Assembly (NCBI GenBank): GCA_950295325.1 | Contig: OX485807.1 | Coordinates: forward strand, 32,149,666 to 32,213,665 | Direction: 5' to 3' | Length of the DNA stretch: 64,000 bases | DNA from: Polytrichum commune | Taxonomy: Eukaryota; Streptophyta; Polytrichopsida; Polytrichales; Polytrichaceae | Shown here: piece after piece, positions 11,815-24,600 of the stretch | How the letters are laid out: each line of letters starts with the position of its first letter | Position numbering within the stretch: position 1 is the first letter of the stretch | Position numbers and translations under genes: made by a program | Notes under the pieces: generated by a model | What the model was told of the DNA's origin: nothing | What the model saw: only the letters and a program-made list of their open reading frames with translations | The model's database searches: none

Positions 11815-12308
11815 TTCTAAATGTCCAAGAAGTTAGAAACTGTTTGCAAGCATTTTTCAAAGATATGTCTCTCAAGCTAAACATTTTTCTTTTCTTGTTG
11901 TTTTCTTTTTGCACCTTGACATGGTAGAGTTTTGCACCGTCTAGAACAAACGAATCAAAACTTTATATCAATGACTCTAATATATGGACCTTGAAGTGGT
12001 TGGAACACTTCGTTTTTTCTTTGTTATAAGATTATTTATCTATTTTGGGGAAGTAACTATGTGAGTGACATGAGTATTTTTGGTTTTTCCCACTAAATTA
12101 TGTAGCTCGAACTTCTAGCCAATCATACTAAGAACTTCATAGCTAATAATTTGGTGGAGACCAAGGATGAAGATCCATATTCAAAATGCACAAATGTGAT
12201 TTAAAATTAACTCCCTCCAACTTTCTAATTCAACACACAAAATAAAAGCTTCTAATTCGTACTTTATAGTACATCTTTGATTCAAAGCCAAAACCCCAAC
12301 TTTTAGGG
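11815..12308 (+). repeat. long direct repeat, right copy
   Basis: Partner of 9046-9592. Homology starts around 'aaatgtccaagaag' and ends around 'ccaacttttaggggg'. There is no coding capacity. Confidence 0.55.
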
Positions 12309-12430
12309 GGTGGATTGATTTGGTACAAATCGATGATTCTCTGTTTCCTTATCCAACTCTATGGATGTAGTCTAAGATTCTCGCTCTACAATACTTGTTG
12401 TTGTCAACTTCAAATTCCATTTATAGTATA

Positions 12431-12640
12431 TTTGATTGTGATCTACAATGGACACCTAAGATTAACATATTTGTATTTGATTGTGACCTACAATGCACAC
12501 CCAAGGTTAGCACACCTAGCTTCGATTGTAACCTTTGACGGACACCGGCGGTCAACATGTTTACCTTTGATTGTGACCTATTGTGGACACCTAAGGTTAG
12601 TACACCTATATATGATTGTGACCTAATGACGGACCCTTGT
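12431..12640 (+). repeat. 45-bp minisatellite, four units and a fraction
   Basis: Four consecutive 45-bp units begin 'tttgattgtgatctacaatg' or close variants, at 12431, 12476, 12521 and 12566, with a partial fifth unit at 12611. Because 45 is a multiple of three, one frame reads through as a 15-residue repeat (pattern LIVTYNGHLRLxxLY). The surrounding frame (12315-12626) has no other sign of being a gene, so I regard the open frame as a by-product. Confidence 0.75.
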
Positions 12641-12803
12641 TTTTATGTGCAATATACTTATTCTTTTGTTATTGAAGGTAGTTTTGAACCACTCAAAATC
12701 AAACTAAGTCATATATTTTGCCACTCGTTAGATGCAAGGGCCATGGCAATATGTAGGCAATCCAAAGGCTTGTTGTGCTCAAACCAAGTGGGCCATGCAC
12801 ACG

Positions 12804-13302
12804 TGGCCACTTCACACACGAGACTGAGAGCCCAAGAGCATTGCACTTCAAGCACTCTCATTGGTGGAAAAGGCGGAGCCGGTCCAAGTTCGCTTCACAC
12901 TACGCTTGAGGGACCAATGGAGTACGTGAATGCAAGATGGGTGTAAAGTCCACATGGATTTCTACATGGCATCGAATGGATCATGTTTCATGGTCATTTG
13001 GACTATTTTCAAAAACCGCCTCTTGGAGGTTGGCCTAACACAAAACCGGGAGACCATGGCACTCCAAACACTCACAACCGTTGATTTGTTCTATTTTATC
13101 ATGTGTGAGGACCCGCATGAACAAAAATTCATTAAAATGGCATTTGGTTGAGGGCCCGGTCACATATGGCTTCACACTACACTTGAGGATTTGTGACCAC
13201 ACTACATGACTTTGGAGGTGTGTTGGGACGGCCTTTGGACACTTTCTTTTGGGCTCTCACAATTACATGGTCACGGCTCTTGGCTCGTGTGTGACGTGAC
13301 CC
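12804..13302. mobile_element. MITE with GGCCACTTCACACAC ends, copy A
   Basis: The left end GGCCACTTCACACACGAG pairs with a right end that is the reverse complement of GGGTCACGTCACACACGAGC. The outer borders are eroded; TTA lies at 13303-13305. Related copies are at 14001-14313, tentatively 14845-15381, and a better preserved relative at 54952-55565. Confidence 0.5.
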
Positions 13303-14000
13303 TTAGTTGTTGGATGTCAAGCAATGACATGTCTGACATGGGACACGTTCCAAAGGCTGCAAAATTTATTGTATAGTGGATAATTGGGGCATGATTTTGG
13401 ATAGCTTGTTGAAAAGGATGTTGGAAAGAGTTGCAACATATATTCTTCATTTATTTTGTATGAGTGAGGCTTTCCCAAGACACAAAAATGAGAATTGAGA
13501 ATTGAGAATTGAGAACTCTACTAAAAACTTCAAATGGCTAGACAACACAACACAATTGCTTCGGTCACTTGGACTCATCATAGTTATTGTATTATTCTAA
13601 AATGTATCATAATATGTATAAAGACAACCTTCAACTGAATGCCATGTATCATTTTGGAAGACGTTTATTTTGATGAAGTGGTTGCAACCATTGAAGGTCT
13701 AAAATGATTGAGAGACCTATTATGAGCACTCAAATTTCAACATGTGCAATGGTTTGATTAAAAAAAGAAGAAAGAATTACATAAACATGTCAACAAATCC
13801 AAATGAAAACATGAGAATCAATCTTGTTGTTCTTGGATTCAACGTGAATGCCGCGCGCCCAATTTCCTAAAGTGAAAGTCATGGATGATTTATAAACGAT
13901 TCTCTTTCACATATGTACATTTCAAACTTGAATATGTACCTATACGTTAGAACCCATAACATGTCACACTTCATGCTAGGTGCATGGTGCACCCACCTTA

Positions 14001-14313
14001 GGGCCACTTCACACACAAGCCAAGGGCTGTGACCATGTAATTGTGAGGGCCCTTGACTCTCGTCCAAAGGCCATACTAGTTTTTGAACATTTTGGAGGTG
14101 GGCCTGAAGTAAATTCCGGTAGACCATGAAACATTATCCATAGTCTGTCATGTAAGAATCTATGTAGACTTTTCGTCCCTGATAATTTCTTTGAGCCTTT
14201 AGGCCTTCACCTTCTAGTGTGAAGTGAACTTGGATGGTCTCAGCCTTTTCAACCAATGAGAGATCTTAGAATGAAATGGTCACGGACATTCAATCTTGTG
14301 TGTGAAGTGGCCC
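14001..14313. mobile_element. MITE with GGGCCACTTCACACAC ends, copy B
   Basis: The left end GGGCCACTTCACACACAAG is matched by the reverse complement of the right end over the same 19 bases. TTA precedes it (13998-14000) and TTG follows, consistent with a 3-bp TTA duplication with one change. The GGGCC start with a TTA/TAA target suggests a Tourist/PIF-type element. It is non-coding. Confidence 0.65.
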
Positions 14314-14844
14314 TTGATACTCATCTATGATCATTGAAAATAAGAAATTCTACCCTCAGTGACTAAGTCCCCAAATGTTGCAGCTTAAAAATGTGACATT
14401 AATAAAAACGGACAAACAATTTGATTTATTTATTTGTTGATGTTTTTTTTTGTTAAATACACAAAGGGTTAATATAGCATTACTCAACAATGTGGGCCCT
14501 CATAATATAATAATGAGATACTATGACTTCAGTTTAAATTTGAGTCTCATGGCTTGGCTTTTCGAGCATCTCACTGTTATATTCTAAGGGCCCATGGAAC
14601 ATGAGTTAAAAGTTAAGCAATGTTATGAAGACCGGTAGGTGTGAAGTCTTCACTTAATTATTCTATTCTACCCCAATATTCCCCCCTGAAGAATCATAGT
14701 GTAAATAGACCCAATTCTTTTAAATAATAAAAATTAAATGGTTATTTAAATCTTATAAATATAAGATTGAAGAACCATAGTTCGGATAGGTAAACCTTTT
14801 GCTATCTTTCTTTGTCTTTGAAGAGTGAGCACTTGTAGAACTAA

Positions 14845-15381
14845 GGGCCACTTCACACACAAGTTGAGAGCTGTGACCATGAAATTGTGAGAGCCCAAAA
14901 TAAGTGTCCAAAGGCCATCCCAAGACACTTCCAAAATCATGTAGTCGGATCACAAGCCCTCAAGTGTATGTGACTTCACACTACACTCAAGCTCAATGTT
15001 AAAAATAAGAATAGACTGTGTCGAGGAACCGCTGCACATGTTTGTGTGCGGGCCCCCATCATGATAATACAAATTTCTAGTAACCAATGGTAATGTTATT
15101 AATTGCCACAACCTTTGGTTTTGTGTTAGACCCCCCCCCCCACCCTCTTTTTGATGGACCTAATGCGATGTTTACTAAACCGTGAGACATCATCCATGTT
15201 ATTACCATTTAGGATGCCATGTAGATATTTCATCCATTCAAATTTTCTTTGGTCCCTCAGGCCTTCAACGCCTATTGTAAAAGTGAATGTTGGCCATCTC
15301 CGGCTTCTCAACCGATCACATTAATCATGCATCATAATCACACAGGTCAAGCTCCTCAAAACTCTAGTGTAAAGTGGGCCC
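14845..15381. mobile_element. tentative MITE of the same family, copy C
   Basis: The left end is clear: TAA followed by GGGCCACTTCACACACAAG, and the next 60 bp match copy B. The right end proposed here (AGTGTAAAGTGGGCCC) is degenerate and lacks a flanking TAA, so the true end may lie elsewhere. A run of 14 C lies at 15128-15141. Confidence 0.4.
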
Positions 15382-15523
15382 TCCGGGTGCTTCCTGGTCC
15401 ACCTTGTGAATGCCGCGTAATGACCCTCGTCCACGTCGGATGCGGATGGGTTTCCACCAATGTAAGGCTGCCATGTGGCGAGGTCATTTACTTAAAACAC
15501 CCCACAGCAGGGAGGCGCGGCTC

Positions 15524-15912
15524 TAAGGTAGGGGTGGCAATTTCCGTGCGGGTCCTAAAGTCGACCCCTATGTCGGAAGCACCTTTTTAGGTGCTTTTAC
15601 CTGGATTTACAAAAGCACCTATCAAGGTGCTTTTACCGTTCACAGCGCTGCCAACATTTCATTGGCTGCCAGCGGTCGGTTTTAGAAATTCACCCAGTGG
15701 ATATACCACGTACCCTATGTGCGAGTGTTGGTCACTCTACAAGGTTTCCTTTAAAAATTTGTGGGAAATCATAAACATGCCGGAATTTGTTTATTTTCTC
15801 ATAGTTGCTCTTGCACCAGCTTTGCGGAGCGCTCAAAATTTATAAAAAAATAGTTTCAGCATCCCAACTAGACACATCTGAAATTTGGACGGAAATAGCC
15901 ACCCCTACCTTA
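15524..15912 (+). mobile_element. 389-bp MITE, copy 2
   Basis: Same length and structure as 6236-6624, with the AGGTAGGGGTGGCAATTTC end and TA at both borders. Differences are substitutions only, as far as I can see. Its right end carries one mismatch in the terminal repeat (AAATAGCC for AAATTGCC). Confidence 0.85.
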
Positions 15913-16429
15913 AGCAAGGGCATACTTAGTGTAGTGGACGTTCAGGTGGGGAGGGACACTTTCCAAAGCAACATATATGGGTCGGTTTGAACTTAGCACA
16001 TGGAGAAAGTCCTTTAACTTATTATTAGTGCTATCCTTCACTTCACCTGATCTTCATTGTTCGTACATGCAGCAAGGGAGGAAAAAAGGTCTCTATATTG
16101 CAACGGTCCTTGTGCTTGTGCCCCCTCCCCAAAACACCCTCATAGAATTGCAGGCCTAGCTAGAAAAGGCTATAAAAGCTGAGCAAAAAGGTGAGTGTGA
16201 TGTGGCTTGCCACACGTGATCCCAAGATTCAACACTTTAAAAGCAAGACAATGACTTCGTGCGATAACTTCGCATCATTTTCAATACCCTCTTCCCATGT
16301 ACACTCTAATGTGACGGTAGCATGATCTAGTTGATAGTTACCTACGTCCCTATACGTGGTACTACACCATTTATGGTATTTAGCATCACTCACTATATCG
16401 AGAATGTATTATTTTGCCAAGCAATGTCA

Positions 16430-17060
16430 TTTATGTTCTATAATGTCCAAACTTGTGTCTGGGAAGCTTTTGGGAGTAGTTGGTCAAGGTCATAGTGATT
16501 CTAAATCCAGCCAGTTACATGTTGACATCTTCCGGTTTTGCTGCTTCATTCATTTGAGGTATATTCTTCCATAGATTCCTTTACAACAATGGGTAATTCT
16601 CCTGAAGTCTCGAACTTCAACCGGTTATTTCTCAAATTCAACCGGTTCATTTGTAACTCACTGCCGGTTCTTCCTGAGCAGTGGTCCAAACAACCGATTC
16701 GACTGTTGTAAGTAAAACAAAACGCATGAGTAAGGAGTTATTGCATTGCGTAACTCTGAATAATAAGTGACATTAAATACCATGAACTGTGTACTACTAC
16801 TACTACTACTACACAATGATGTTTAGCTGAATAACGTGTTGCTTTATTTGAGAGACTCGTACCAGTGTCCGGGGAGCTTTTTGGGCGTAATCGGTCAAAA
16901 TCCTTGTGACTTTAAGTCCAACTGCTTAAATGTTGTGGTCGTTCAGGTTTTCTTCATTAATTTGAGGCATATTCCCATAGATTCCTCTAAAACGATTGGC
17001 GATTTTCCTGAAGTCTTGGACTTCAACTGGTTATTTCTCAAAGTCAATCTGTAACTAGCG
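16430..17060 (+). repeat. direct duplication, two diverged 200-bp units
   Basis: About 16447-16650 and 16861-17055 are homologous. Shared words are 'ggggagctttt', 'ccatagattcct', 'cctgaagtct' and 'ggttatttctcaaa'. A short ACT microsatellite (16796-16811) lies in the spacer. No gene is evident. Confidence 0.6.
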
Positions 17061-17289
17061 CTTGGGGTTCTTCCCGTCCTACTTTAATTCTGGTGTGTAT
17101 ATCCAACGTTCATTAATTATTTTAAGGTATGTTGCACTTGAAACTTCCAACTCCACAGATAACTTTGACCGTCATTGGATCGGATCGGGAATTCTTTCAT
17201 CCGGTCAACTATTGTGATGAATTATACAGATGGTCATTTCAAGTTTCGATATGGATAAAATGCAAAAGTTATGAGAGGGTCAAAGTGAA

Positions 17290-17822
17290 GATTTAATTTA
17301 TGTCACTTTGAACGATCACATAGGCTCTCCTGATTGTGTGAACTATTCAAGAACTTAGATTATTGTCTATATTCTGAGCATGAAGTCCAATTTCATTGTA
17401 ACATGTGTCCATTCGGGTGTCTGCTCTTAAATCTCAGGCCTTGTCATAGGGTAGGTGACCCTATTGTGGGCGCTTCCAAGTTCACATTAATTGTGATTGT
17501 TGGATTGGACCGGAGTTTGTCTTATCCAAGTAGCCACTATCAATCGCGCACAATGTCATTTCAAGCCTATGAACTCGGAGGTTCACGAGATGCAAAAGAT
17601 ATAAGAGGTCAAAGTGAAGACTTTCATTCTCTTCAAACGATCACAACAGTCCTCCCAATTGTGATGGTAACGGCTAAACCTATAGAATGCCAATGTCCAT
17701 GTTTTGCATACGTAGTCCAATCTCATCGTAACACGTGCGCATCGGTGTCCGTTCTTCACTTCAAGCCTTGCCATATACTATCACTCCAAAATAGGTGTCG
17801 GATTGAGAAGAGTGACCACACA
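17290..17822 (+). repeat. two degraded D1 copies in tandem
   Basis: D1 landmarks ('gtccaatttcattgtaacatgtgtcc', later 'gtagtccaatctcatcgtaaca') occur twice, at about 17350-17490 and 17690-17822, in the same orientation. They precede a third, better copy. A 163-residue open frame across this stretch (17334-17825) shows no family resemblance and I do not call it a gene. Confidence 0.5.
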
Positions 17823-17833
17823 TAAAAGGCTCA

Positions 17834-18222
17834 TAAGGTAAATGGGTCTTCAATGGTTGCTTTTTCCAACTAACCCACTTCTCCTAGGACATGAAACACT
17901 CGATTTGTACAAGACGATCAACAAGTCCAAACAGAGGTTGTAGCCACTTTCCTCAAAAAAATTTGGAACTCCATGTGCATATCTTTTCATTATCAAAGTG
18001 AAGATTCTCATGCTCATTAACTGGTCATACAAGTCCCCTCCCCCGCCCAACTATGGTGACAATTGAGTCTAGAATGGTTATCACACGTAGTCCAATCTAT
18101 TTTAGACACACAGGATGATATCTTCTTGGTATCTGTGCTTGGAGTCACACCAAACCACATACCACTCAAACATAGGTGTCCGAATAAGAAAAGCAACCGA
18201 ATTAGGCACGTCTACCTGAAGA
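17834..18222 (+). mobile_element. D1 repeat, uninterrupted copy
   Basis: It starts TAAGGTAAATGGGTCTTCAA and ends near CACGTCTACCTGAAG, an imperfect terminal inverted repeat. It has no insertion, so it serves as the empty-site reference for the copies at 5857, 51245 and 56483. It has no coding capacity. Confidence 0.6.
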
Positions 18223-18584
18223 AGAGTGACCACACAGAAGGCCCATACGTCCAATAAGTTAAGAATTTTGGGGCTTCCAGGGGCTTTAAAATCAGCTTCA
18301 TTAGTAGTGACCTGGACTCATGGGAACAGGGGTTGTCGGCCTTATCTCCTCTGCTTTGCGTGCGATAATTAGTTTGGTACCTGTTCACTGTGCAGCCAGC
18401 TTGCCAGATAGTGGGAGTGGAGACTGTGCTCTTTTGTGACACATTTTTGCAGTTTCTTGAGCATAGCGAGCTTGTGGGAGGTGGCCTTTTGTCAGAGGGG
18501 AGGCCACTAATTCAAAGACACGATCTTATGACATTCGCAGTCAGATTAAGTCAAATCAATAGGTAGGCTGCAACTTTCGGGCCC

Positions 18585-19150
18585 TTGATTCGTGTGCACT
18601 CGATTCAAGTTAACACAGCCTTCTCAAGTTACGGGTTTCGTTTGCAAGCTTTCCATCAACAACCATGAAGTATAAACCTAGCCCACGAATTAAAGCTCAA
18701 GTAGTAGCGACTCAAAACGGTAGAGATTTTCAAATGGGCATGCTCAAATGAGTATGTATTACAGGTTAGAGCTCTACAAAACCTGCCTTAGTAATATGCG
18801 AACTGGAAAATAATCTTCTACATAATACCCACACACACTCACGCGCGCACGCACGCAAGTCATATAGATTTGATTCTGTGTGCACTCAGGTATCGCCCTT
18901 CCGAAGATAAGGATTTCGCCTAATCTGCAGTCTCAAGGTTTTCAAAGCTTAGCCTGGAAATAAAAGCTCGAGTAGGCAGGCAACTTGAAACTATGATCGT
19001 CTTGCTGTGGGCATGCTCAAACAAAAGACCATTCTAAATAAGTGCTTCAAAACCCTTCCTCGCTCTACCAACAGGAATAAATCTACATACACACACACAC
19101 ACACACAAACGCATGCAGGCAAGTAGGGATTTTGGGTCACTCTCAACCAG
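18585..19150 (+). repeat. tandem duplication of a segment of about 280 bp
   Basis: About 18592-18870 and 18878-19125 are homologous. Both carry 'gggcatgctcaaa', 'aaagctc.agtag' and a CA/CG dinucleotide tract near the end (18826-18858; 19089-19107). No gene is evident. Confidence 0.6.
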
Positions 19151-19467
19151 AAACGCTTGGGTTGATTTCTTTGGCTTATGATTTGTTCCAAATGAGCCTT
19201 ATAATTAGACTCTCATGAACCAAGATCAACCGAGTACTCAGAGTTATTTGCCTTGATGCAATATCTGAAAAGGGTTATGGCACTCATTGTGAGATTGCTG
19301 ATTGAAGTCTAGTATGTTGCTTTGTTGGGGTAAATTCTAGCTCTTACAATAGGTACCTGAGAGCTGATTTTAGGCCTGGTTCGCCAATTTCGCATCCCCT
19401 CAACCACCTTGACCATGTCCAGAAAGTTGTCAAAGTAGATTGACAGTCATGACAAGATAGTGCTTTA

Positions 19468-20070
19468 CATCAACACCATGACCTTCCAAGCAGTTGATTT
19501 CTGGTGCGCCTACCGCTGTGGTCCACGCAATCAAGAATCAAATATCTTTTAGCCAGCATGTGGGAGCTTAGGGGTGTGGACTAGCTTCTCATGCAACATG
19601 TTTTTAGGGTATTCACCTTGGAAACATGGAGATAATAGTTTTTGAGGTCCCTTTAATTCTTGTGATGTATGTTTCAGTATCACATAAAAAATTAGACAAA
19701 CTTGAAGATGCAACACTTGAAAGAACACCATAAAATACGTGGGGGCAACATTGGAGTCATCTCTCTTTCTCTCTTTTGATTAACACCATGACATTCCTGG
19801 CAGTTGATTTTTGGTGCACCTACCATTATGGTCCACACCCAATCAAGAAACGAATATCTTCAACCAACCATGTGGGAACCTAAAGGTTTGCCTTCGGTGG
19901 GAAGAGATGCGGATTGGCTTGTCGTGCAATATGTTTAAGGTGTCTACCTTTGAACATGGAGATAATATTCTTGGAGATCCCTCGATCCTTATGTTTCCCA
20001 TTATTGAATCACAACTTAAAGATGTAGGAACACCTTAAAACACGTTGGTGGCAACATCAGATTCATCACT
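19468..20070 (+). repeat. tandem duplication of a segment of about 300 bp
   Basis: About 19468-19763 and 19780-20070 are homologous. Both begin 'caacaccatgac', contain 'ccatgtggga'-like and 'aacatggagataata' blocks, and end with 'caacat..gattcatc'-like text. The intervening bases are a CT-rich linker. The open frames here are not conserved between the units, which argues against coding. Confidence 0.65.
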
Positions 20071-21692
20071 CACTCTTTCCATCAACAAAATTATTGAACT
20101 TACATGAAGCTTTCTAAAAGTTAGGTTTTGACTGTTTTGGTGGCACTGGTGCAATGGGCTGGGATGACATGGGATAATATTAAGTTACATGCAATAAGAT
20201 ATACATGCAATAAGGTATACATGTGTACTGTATCACTGACGCAGGTGTTTGTTAAACCATCAAGCTTCCCAAATATGTTGAACTTTTGGTCTCCTTTACA
20301 GTTATGCAACACTAGATATCACCAAATCCTCGCACAACTAATTTTTATTCCCTGATTTATTGCACAGTTCAATTATAGTTAGCTTTGGTAAGAATCGACA
20401 CCAGTGCCAAGTGATAGATGGATGTGTACTAGGTACCAAATTGACACTTCGAAGATTTGATGAGATTACATCTTTCTGTTCATGGGCTAAGCATCTCAAC
20501 TTGAGAGATGAAAAGTCCAGCACAGTACCCTCTACTCCTTGATTGATCAATTGCTGAGATAGAAAATACATTAACATTATTTTGAATGATGCAACAGAAT
20601 CTCAAGTACCTATGCAAGGAATCAGTGAAAGATCCAAATTTCATCTCTTAAAACTGTATTTAATGTTTTATGGAAGGGGGACAAAACCATCATTGCAATG
20701 AGTTACTTAGAGAAAAACATGCAGCCTGCCTCATGCACAGCAAAACCTGTTATCTACGAAAGGAACTGGTTCTCCCACCAGAGACGTCCACCCCATGAAA
20801 AAAGTGAGTGAGATCTTTGTCATTGTGTCACAAGCAAAGGAAGGAGTGCACTTCAATCCATCTTGAAAGTACTTCACTACCAAACAAGCAGGCAGCTCAA
20901 GTAATTTTTTTTTTGACAAAGAACAGACAAGGTGCAAATGTACTTCTTTGAAATTACATTTTTTCACTGATTTTAAGCACCACATGGACCACACAAAGAA
21001 AATTCATGGTGTCAACAAGAAAAGTGGGTACCAATTATTTTGAGGCCTTGTGTGCTCACAGCTGCCCAACTCAACTCTACACACTTGATAAATGTGTTGA
21101 ACTTCTTGTAGGTAGGGTATCTCCTTGTACAACCTTACAGAAGTCAACTTCTCTGCACAGTTTTCTCACTTCTTATTCCACAACAGATGATCCTTGAATT
21201 TTGAGTCAGAGTTGGGCACAATCAGTCACCTCCATTAATCCTGAATCCTCCAATCTGAAGAGCCCCATCATTGTCATATGGCTCTCCAGTATTGACTTCC
21301 ATATACTTGCCAGCTGGAAGAGGCTAAATAACAAAGAGTTTGGATCTGGATGTATGCATATCACAGATAACTTGAGGAATTATTGCAACCTCAAATTACC
21401 ATTCACATGATCATGCTCCAGGCCTGTTGTGTTCTGCACATTGCAGTGGCATAATCTTAGGAGTTATCAACTCGTCCTGCCCTTTGTCATCTTAAGGCTC
21501 AATTAAAAGTATAGATTCTCCACGAATCAAGATTTTGTAAACACCTAACATCAAAATTTGTCAAAGGTCCATTCCTTGGGATTGAATCCTCCTCCTACAA
21601 TCGAGCACGCCCTACTCTCCTCTTTAAAAACCTTGATCAATTGATAATACATCCCTCATACCTTTACATGTTTCAAAGTGCCACCTACTCGC
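20071..21692. other. gene-free; downstream flank of NFXL1
   Basis: The short open frames overlap on both strands without domain resemblance. The part nearest 21692 should include the 3' untranslated region of the minus-strand gene. I could not fix a polyadenylation site. Confidence 0.45.
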
Positions 21693-24600
21693 TCATTCCA
21701 GAGCCTTTTCCCAATCGTCATCTTCTCCATCAGGTAATGGAGGTGGCAACAGAGGTGCACCCGATGTTGAACTTTCCTGTCCTGGTGTGTCATTTGAAAC
21801 AGCAAGTCTTGATGAAGAGGAAACAACCGCACCTGCCATCACAGATCTATTTGAATTACTACTATTGGGAACTGAGGAGGGTCTTCTCTGAGTGACAATT
21901 CCTTCAGCAGACCCACTGCTTGATGCCGCGGACCCAGTCTGAGCAAGCGCACCCCAAGGATTTTTTGAGGTAGACACAGGCTGAACTTTGGACTGCCATG
22001 CACCAACCTCCTGTTTACCTCCTCGCTGCTCATCACCCCAAGCATCTTCCACCCAGGTTGAGTCCTGAATACCCTTTCGTACAGGGTTCACTTTGATTCC
22101 TGAGGGTAACACACCATGTGTTCCCCAAGCACCACTCCGTCCAGAAGAAGGTCCTGCAATTGGTGGCATACCTGCAGCACCCTTGTATGCTGAAGCATGA
22201 TCAACCCTCCTCAATGCAGTCGCGGCTCGTGCTCCGTCTGCAAAAACTGCTAATGCATTCTTGTCATTCACCCACACAAGCTCACATTCACCTCCAAATC
22301 GTAGCACAAGAGTGCTCACGTTTGTACTAACGTCCCGAGGGAGATCGAAAAGCGTGACAACGAGACCTGGCTCCATGTCCACCTGAGAATTGAAGGGAGG
22401 GGCACGGATCGGTCCTGCAACACCCACTGCAGAGTTTGTTGTTTTGGGCAGCAGTGTCCGTGCAGGCACTTTTGATTTTTGGGTGACGTGAACAATGACA
22501 AACCGTCGCGGTTCACGACCTACCCCATTCACGGAGAGCCCCCACCGTTCTGCCATCTGATAGATCACTTCCCTCCGTTCCTTGACCATCACGCAGAACA
22601 CATGTAGGCGGAGACTGCCAACTGGTCCAGTTCCACCCTTAGGACCTTGCACTAAGTACTTGAACCGGTCCTCGATTGCTGTGACCCATTGTGGATCTCG
22701 TCTTACAAACTCAGTGAGAATCTCTGACCCCACAACCCCTCCGTCTAAACCAAGGACTCCTTCACCAGGAGCCGTTGCTCCAAACGCATCTGCTAACATA
22801 CGTTTCTTCTCAAGAATTGCACACTCATCGTCACATGCAAGTTTTCGTTGTCCTAAGGGTACTCTTTCTTTATCCTTCCCTTCTACTGGTTGTAATGGCC
22901 TTGGTAGCCTGGCTAAGGCCATGGTGGCCACATCTGTTGCTCCTCGCATAGTTGAACCACCAGCACCACAAGGTACATCAGCTTTCAGCCGTCCACATAC
23001 ACATGAAATTGTGACCATTTCCTTACAAGAAATTTCAGGACATTGAGTAGTCGGGTGGCAAGGAGATGCACATGTGTGAGAGCAATGCCTGCGGGGAGCA
23101 CCACACGGTTGGCCACATGATTGACCTGAAGATCCACTGTCTGCAGAATCACATGGAGGAAGATGGCACGTCCGTGCACATGCATGCAGCCCACATTGCC
23201 TTGTTTTCCCACACAATTTGTTACACTTTATATCTCGTGAACCACAAGGAGGTCCTCTGAGAACAACATGGTTTCCCACACATTCCTTTGCTACAGGCAC
23301 CGTGCAGGGTGGGCAGTCTCCAAAGTGGCAAAGATGAGTTGCTTCATGGCCACAAGCCTGCATACACATATAGAGAGAGAGACATAAGGTTAGTATACCT
23401 GAAACCAACAGAAAAAGCACTGTGCATAGTTTCTATCACTAGAATGGTCAAATTTATATATTTTCTTTTTCACAAGATCAAAAGGATTCCAGCATATTAA
23501 AGAACGTATAGTTTGGACACCTTATGCAAAACTTATAAGGGTTCTGAGCTTCATTAGTAGACGATTTTCAGAAACTAACACCTAAGGTAGAGGGTGCTAA
23601 AACCAACACCCCATCCAAAACCAACACCTATAAACGCCTCCCAATTGCCAACACTCTACAACCTTGAACTGTACCCGGCGGTGTAGGAGTGTCTGGGCCC
23701 ATGAAGTGACGGTTTTAGGTGCCATTAGTGGTGCCACCTCATAGTGGCCTCCATGACCTTCATGTAGGGTATGTAACGGGCTCCACTCTATCTCGGGTTG
23801 GTTCAAGGTGGGATTAGGGTGGCTTGTCAATGCCTATTCTAGTCATTCTATTCACGACACCAAGGAGGTAGGCCCACAAAGCACAAAAGGGTCATTTCCC
23901 GGGATGCAAAGGGGGTCGGTTCCCGGGATGCAAGGTGATGGTTTTGCAAGCGAACTGGGAGGGATCATGGAGGTAGCCGTGTGGCTTTGCATACCATTAC
24001 TACTTGGGCTTTGATGTAGTTTGGGTCTAGTACCCAGCTATGTTGTGTTGGTTCTAGGCAATGAAGGTGGGGGTCCTCATCATATGCGAGGTTGCCATAC
24101 ACGGGACCTATGGATTGGTATAAGGAAGCTAGTAGTTTTGACTTTGAATATTCATCAAATATTCAATTGAGACTAAAAACATTTTTTCTTTCTTGATACC
24201 TATGTTTAGCCCAAAGGCTAATATGAATATATATTTTATATATCAACCACATAGCCATATGTATGTGCAATAGCTTAAAGTGTTGGTTTAAGCACCCTCT
24301 ACCTTATATCAGATGTTCAGGTGGTGTACATCTTCATAATCAATAAGAACCTATTGTTCGAAGTTTATAGCTGTTGGTAGATAATATATGTTGCTTAAAA
24401 TATGTGCTTTAGGTCAGATGTTGGGTTTTAGGTATACTTTCCTAAAACCCCTTGCACTCCACAAAATTCAATTTCAACGCAAAGTTACACATGAGAGGAC
24501 CAATAGAGCATATGATGTAAATTGCTCTCGCAAGCTATATTACACCCACAATATGATTCTTCAAGAATAAGTAGGCAAGTTTTAAAAAGCGAAGTTAGTG

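Noticed and set aside
12315-12946. Two overlapping plus-strand frames (103 and 129 residues)
   Set aside because: The first is the minisatellite and the second runs through MITE ends; neither shows a family pattern.
15249-15990. Adjacent plus-strand frames that might form a small gene
   Set aside because: Most of their length is the 389-bp MITE and the same translated segment recurs in its other copy.
17334-17825. 163-residue plus-strand frame
   Set aside because: It lies in tandem D1 repeats and is not kept open in the other D1 copies.
21693-23420. Single-exon gene of 575 residues starting MLFLLVSGIL
   Set aside because: The first 21 residues are intron read-through. A good acceptor at 23358 and in-phase upstream exons make this the last exon of NFXL1.
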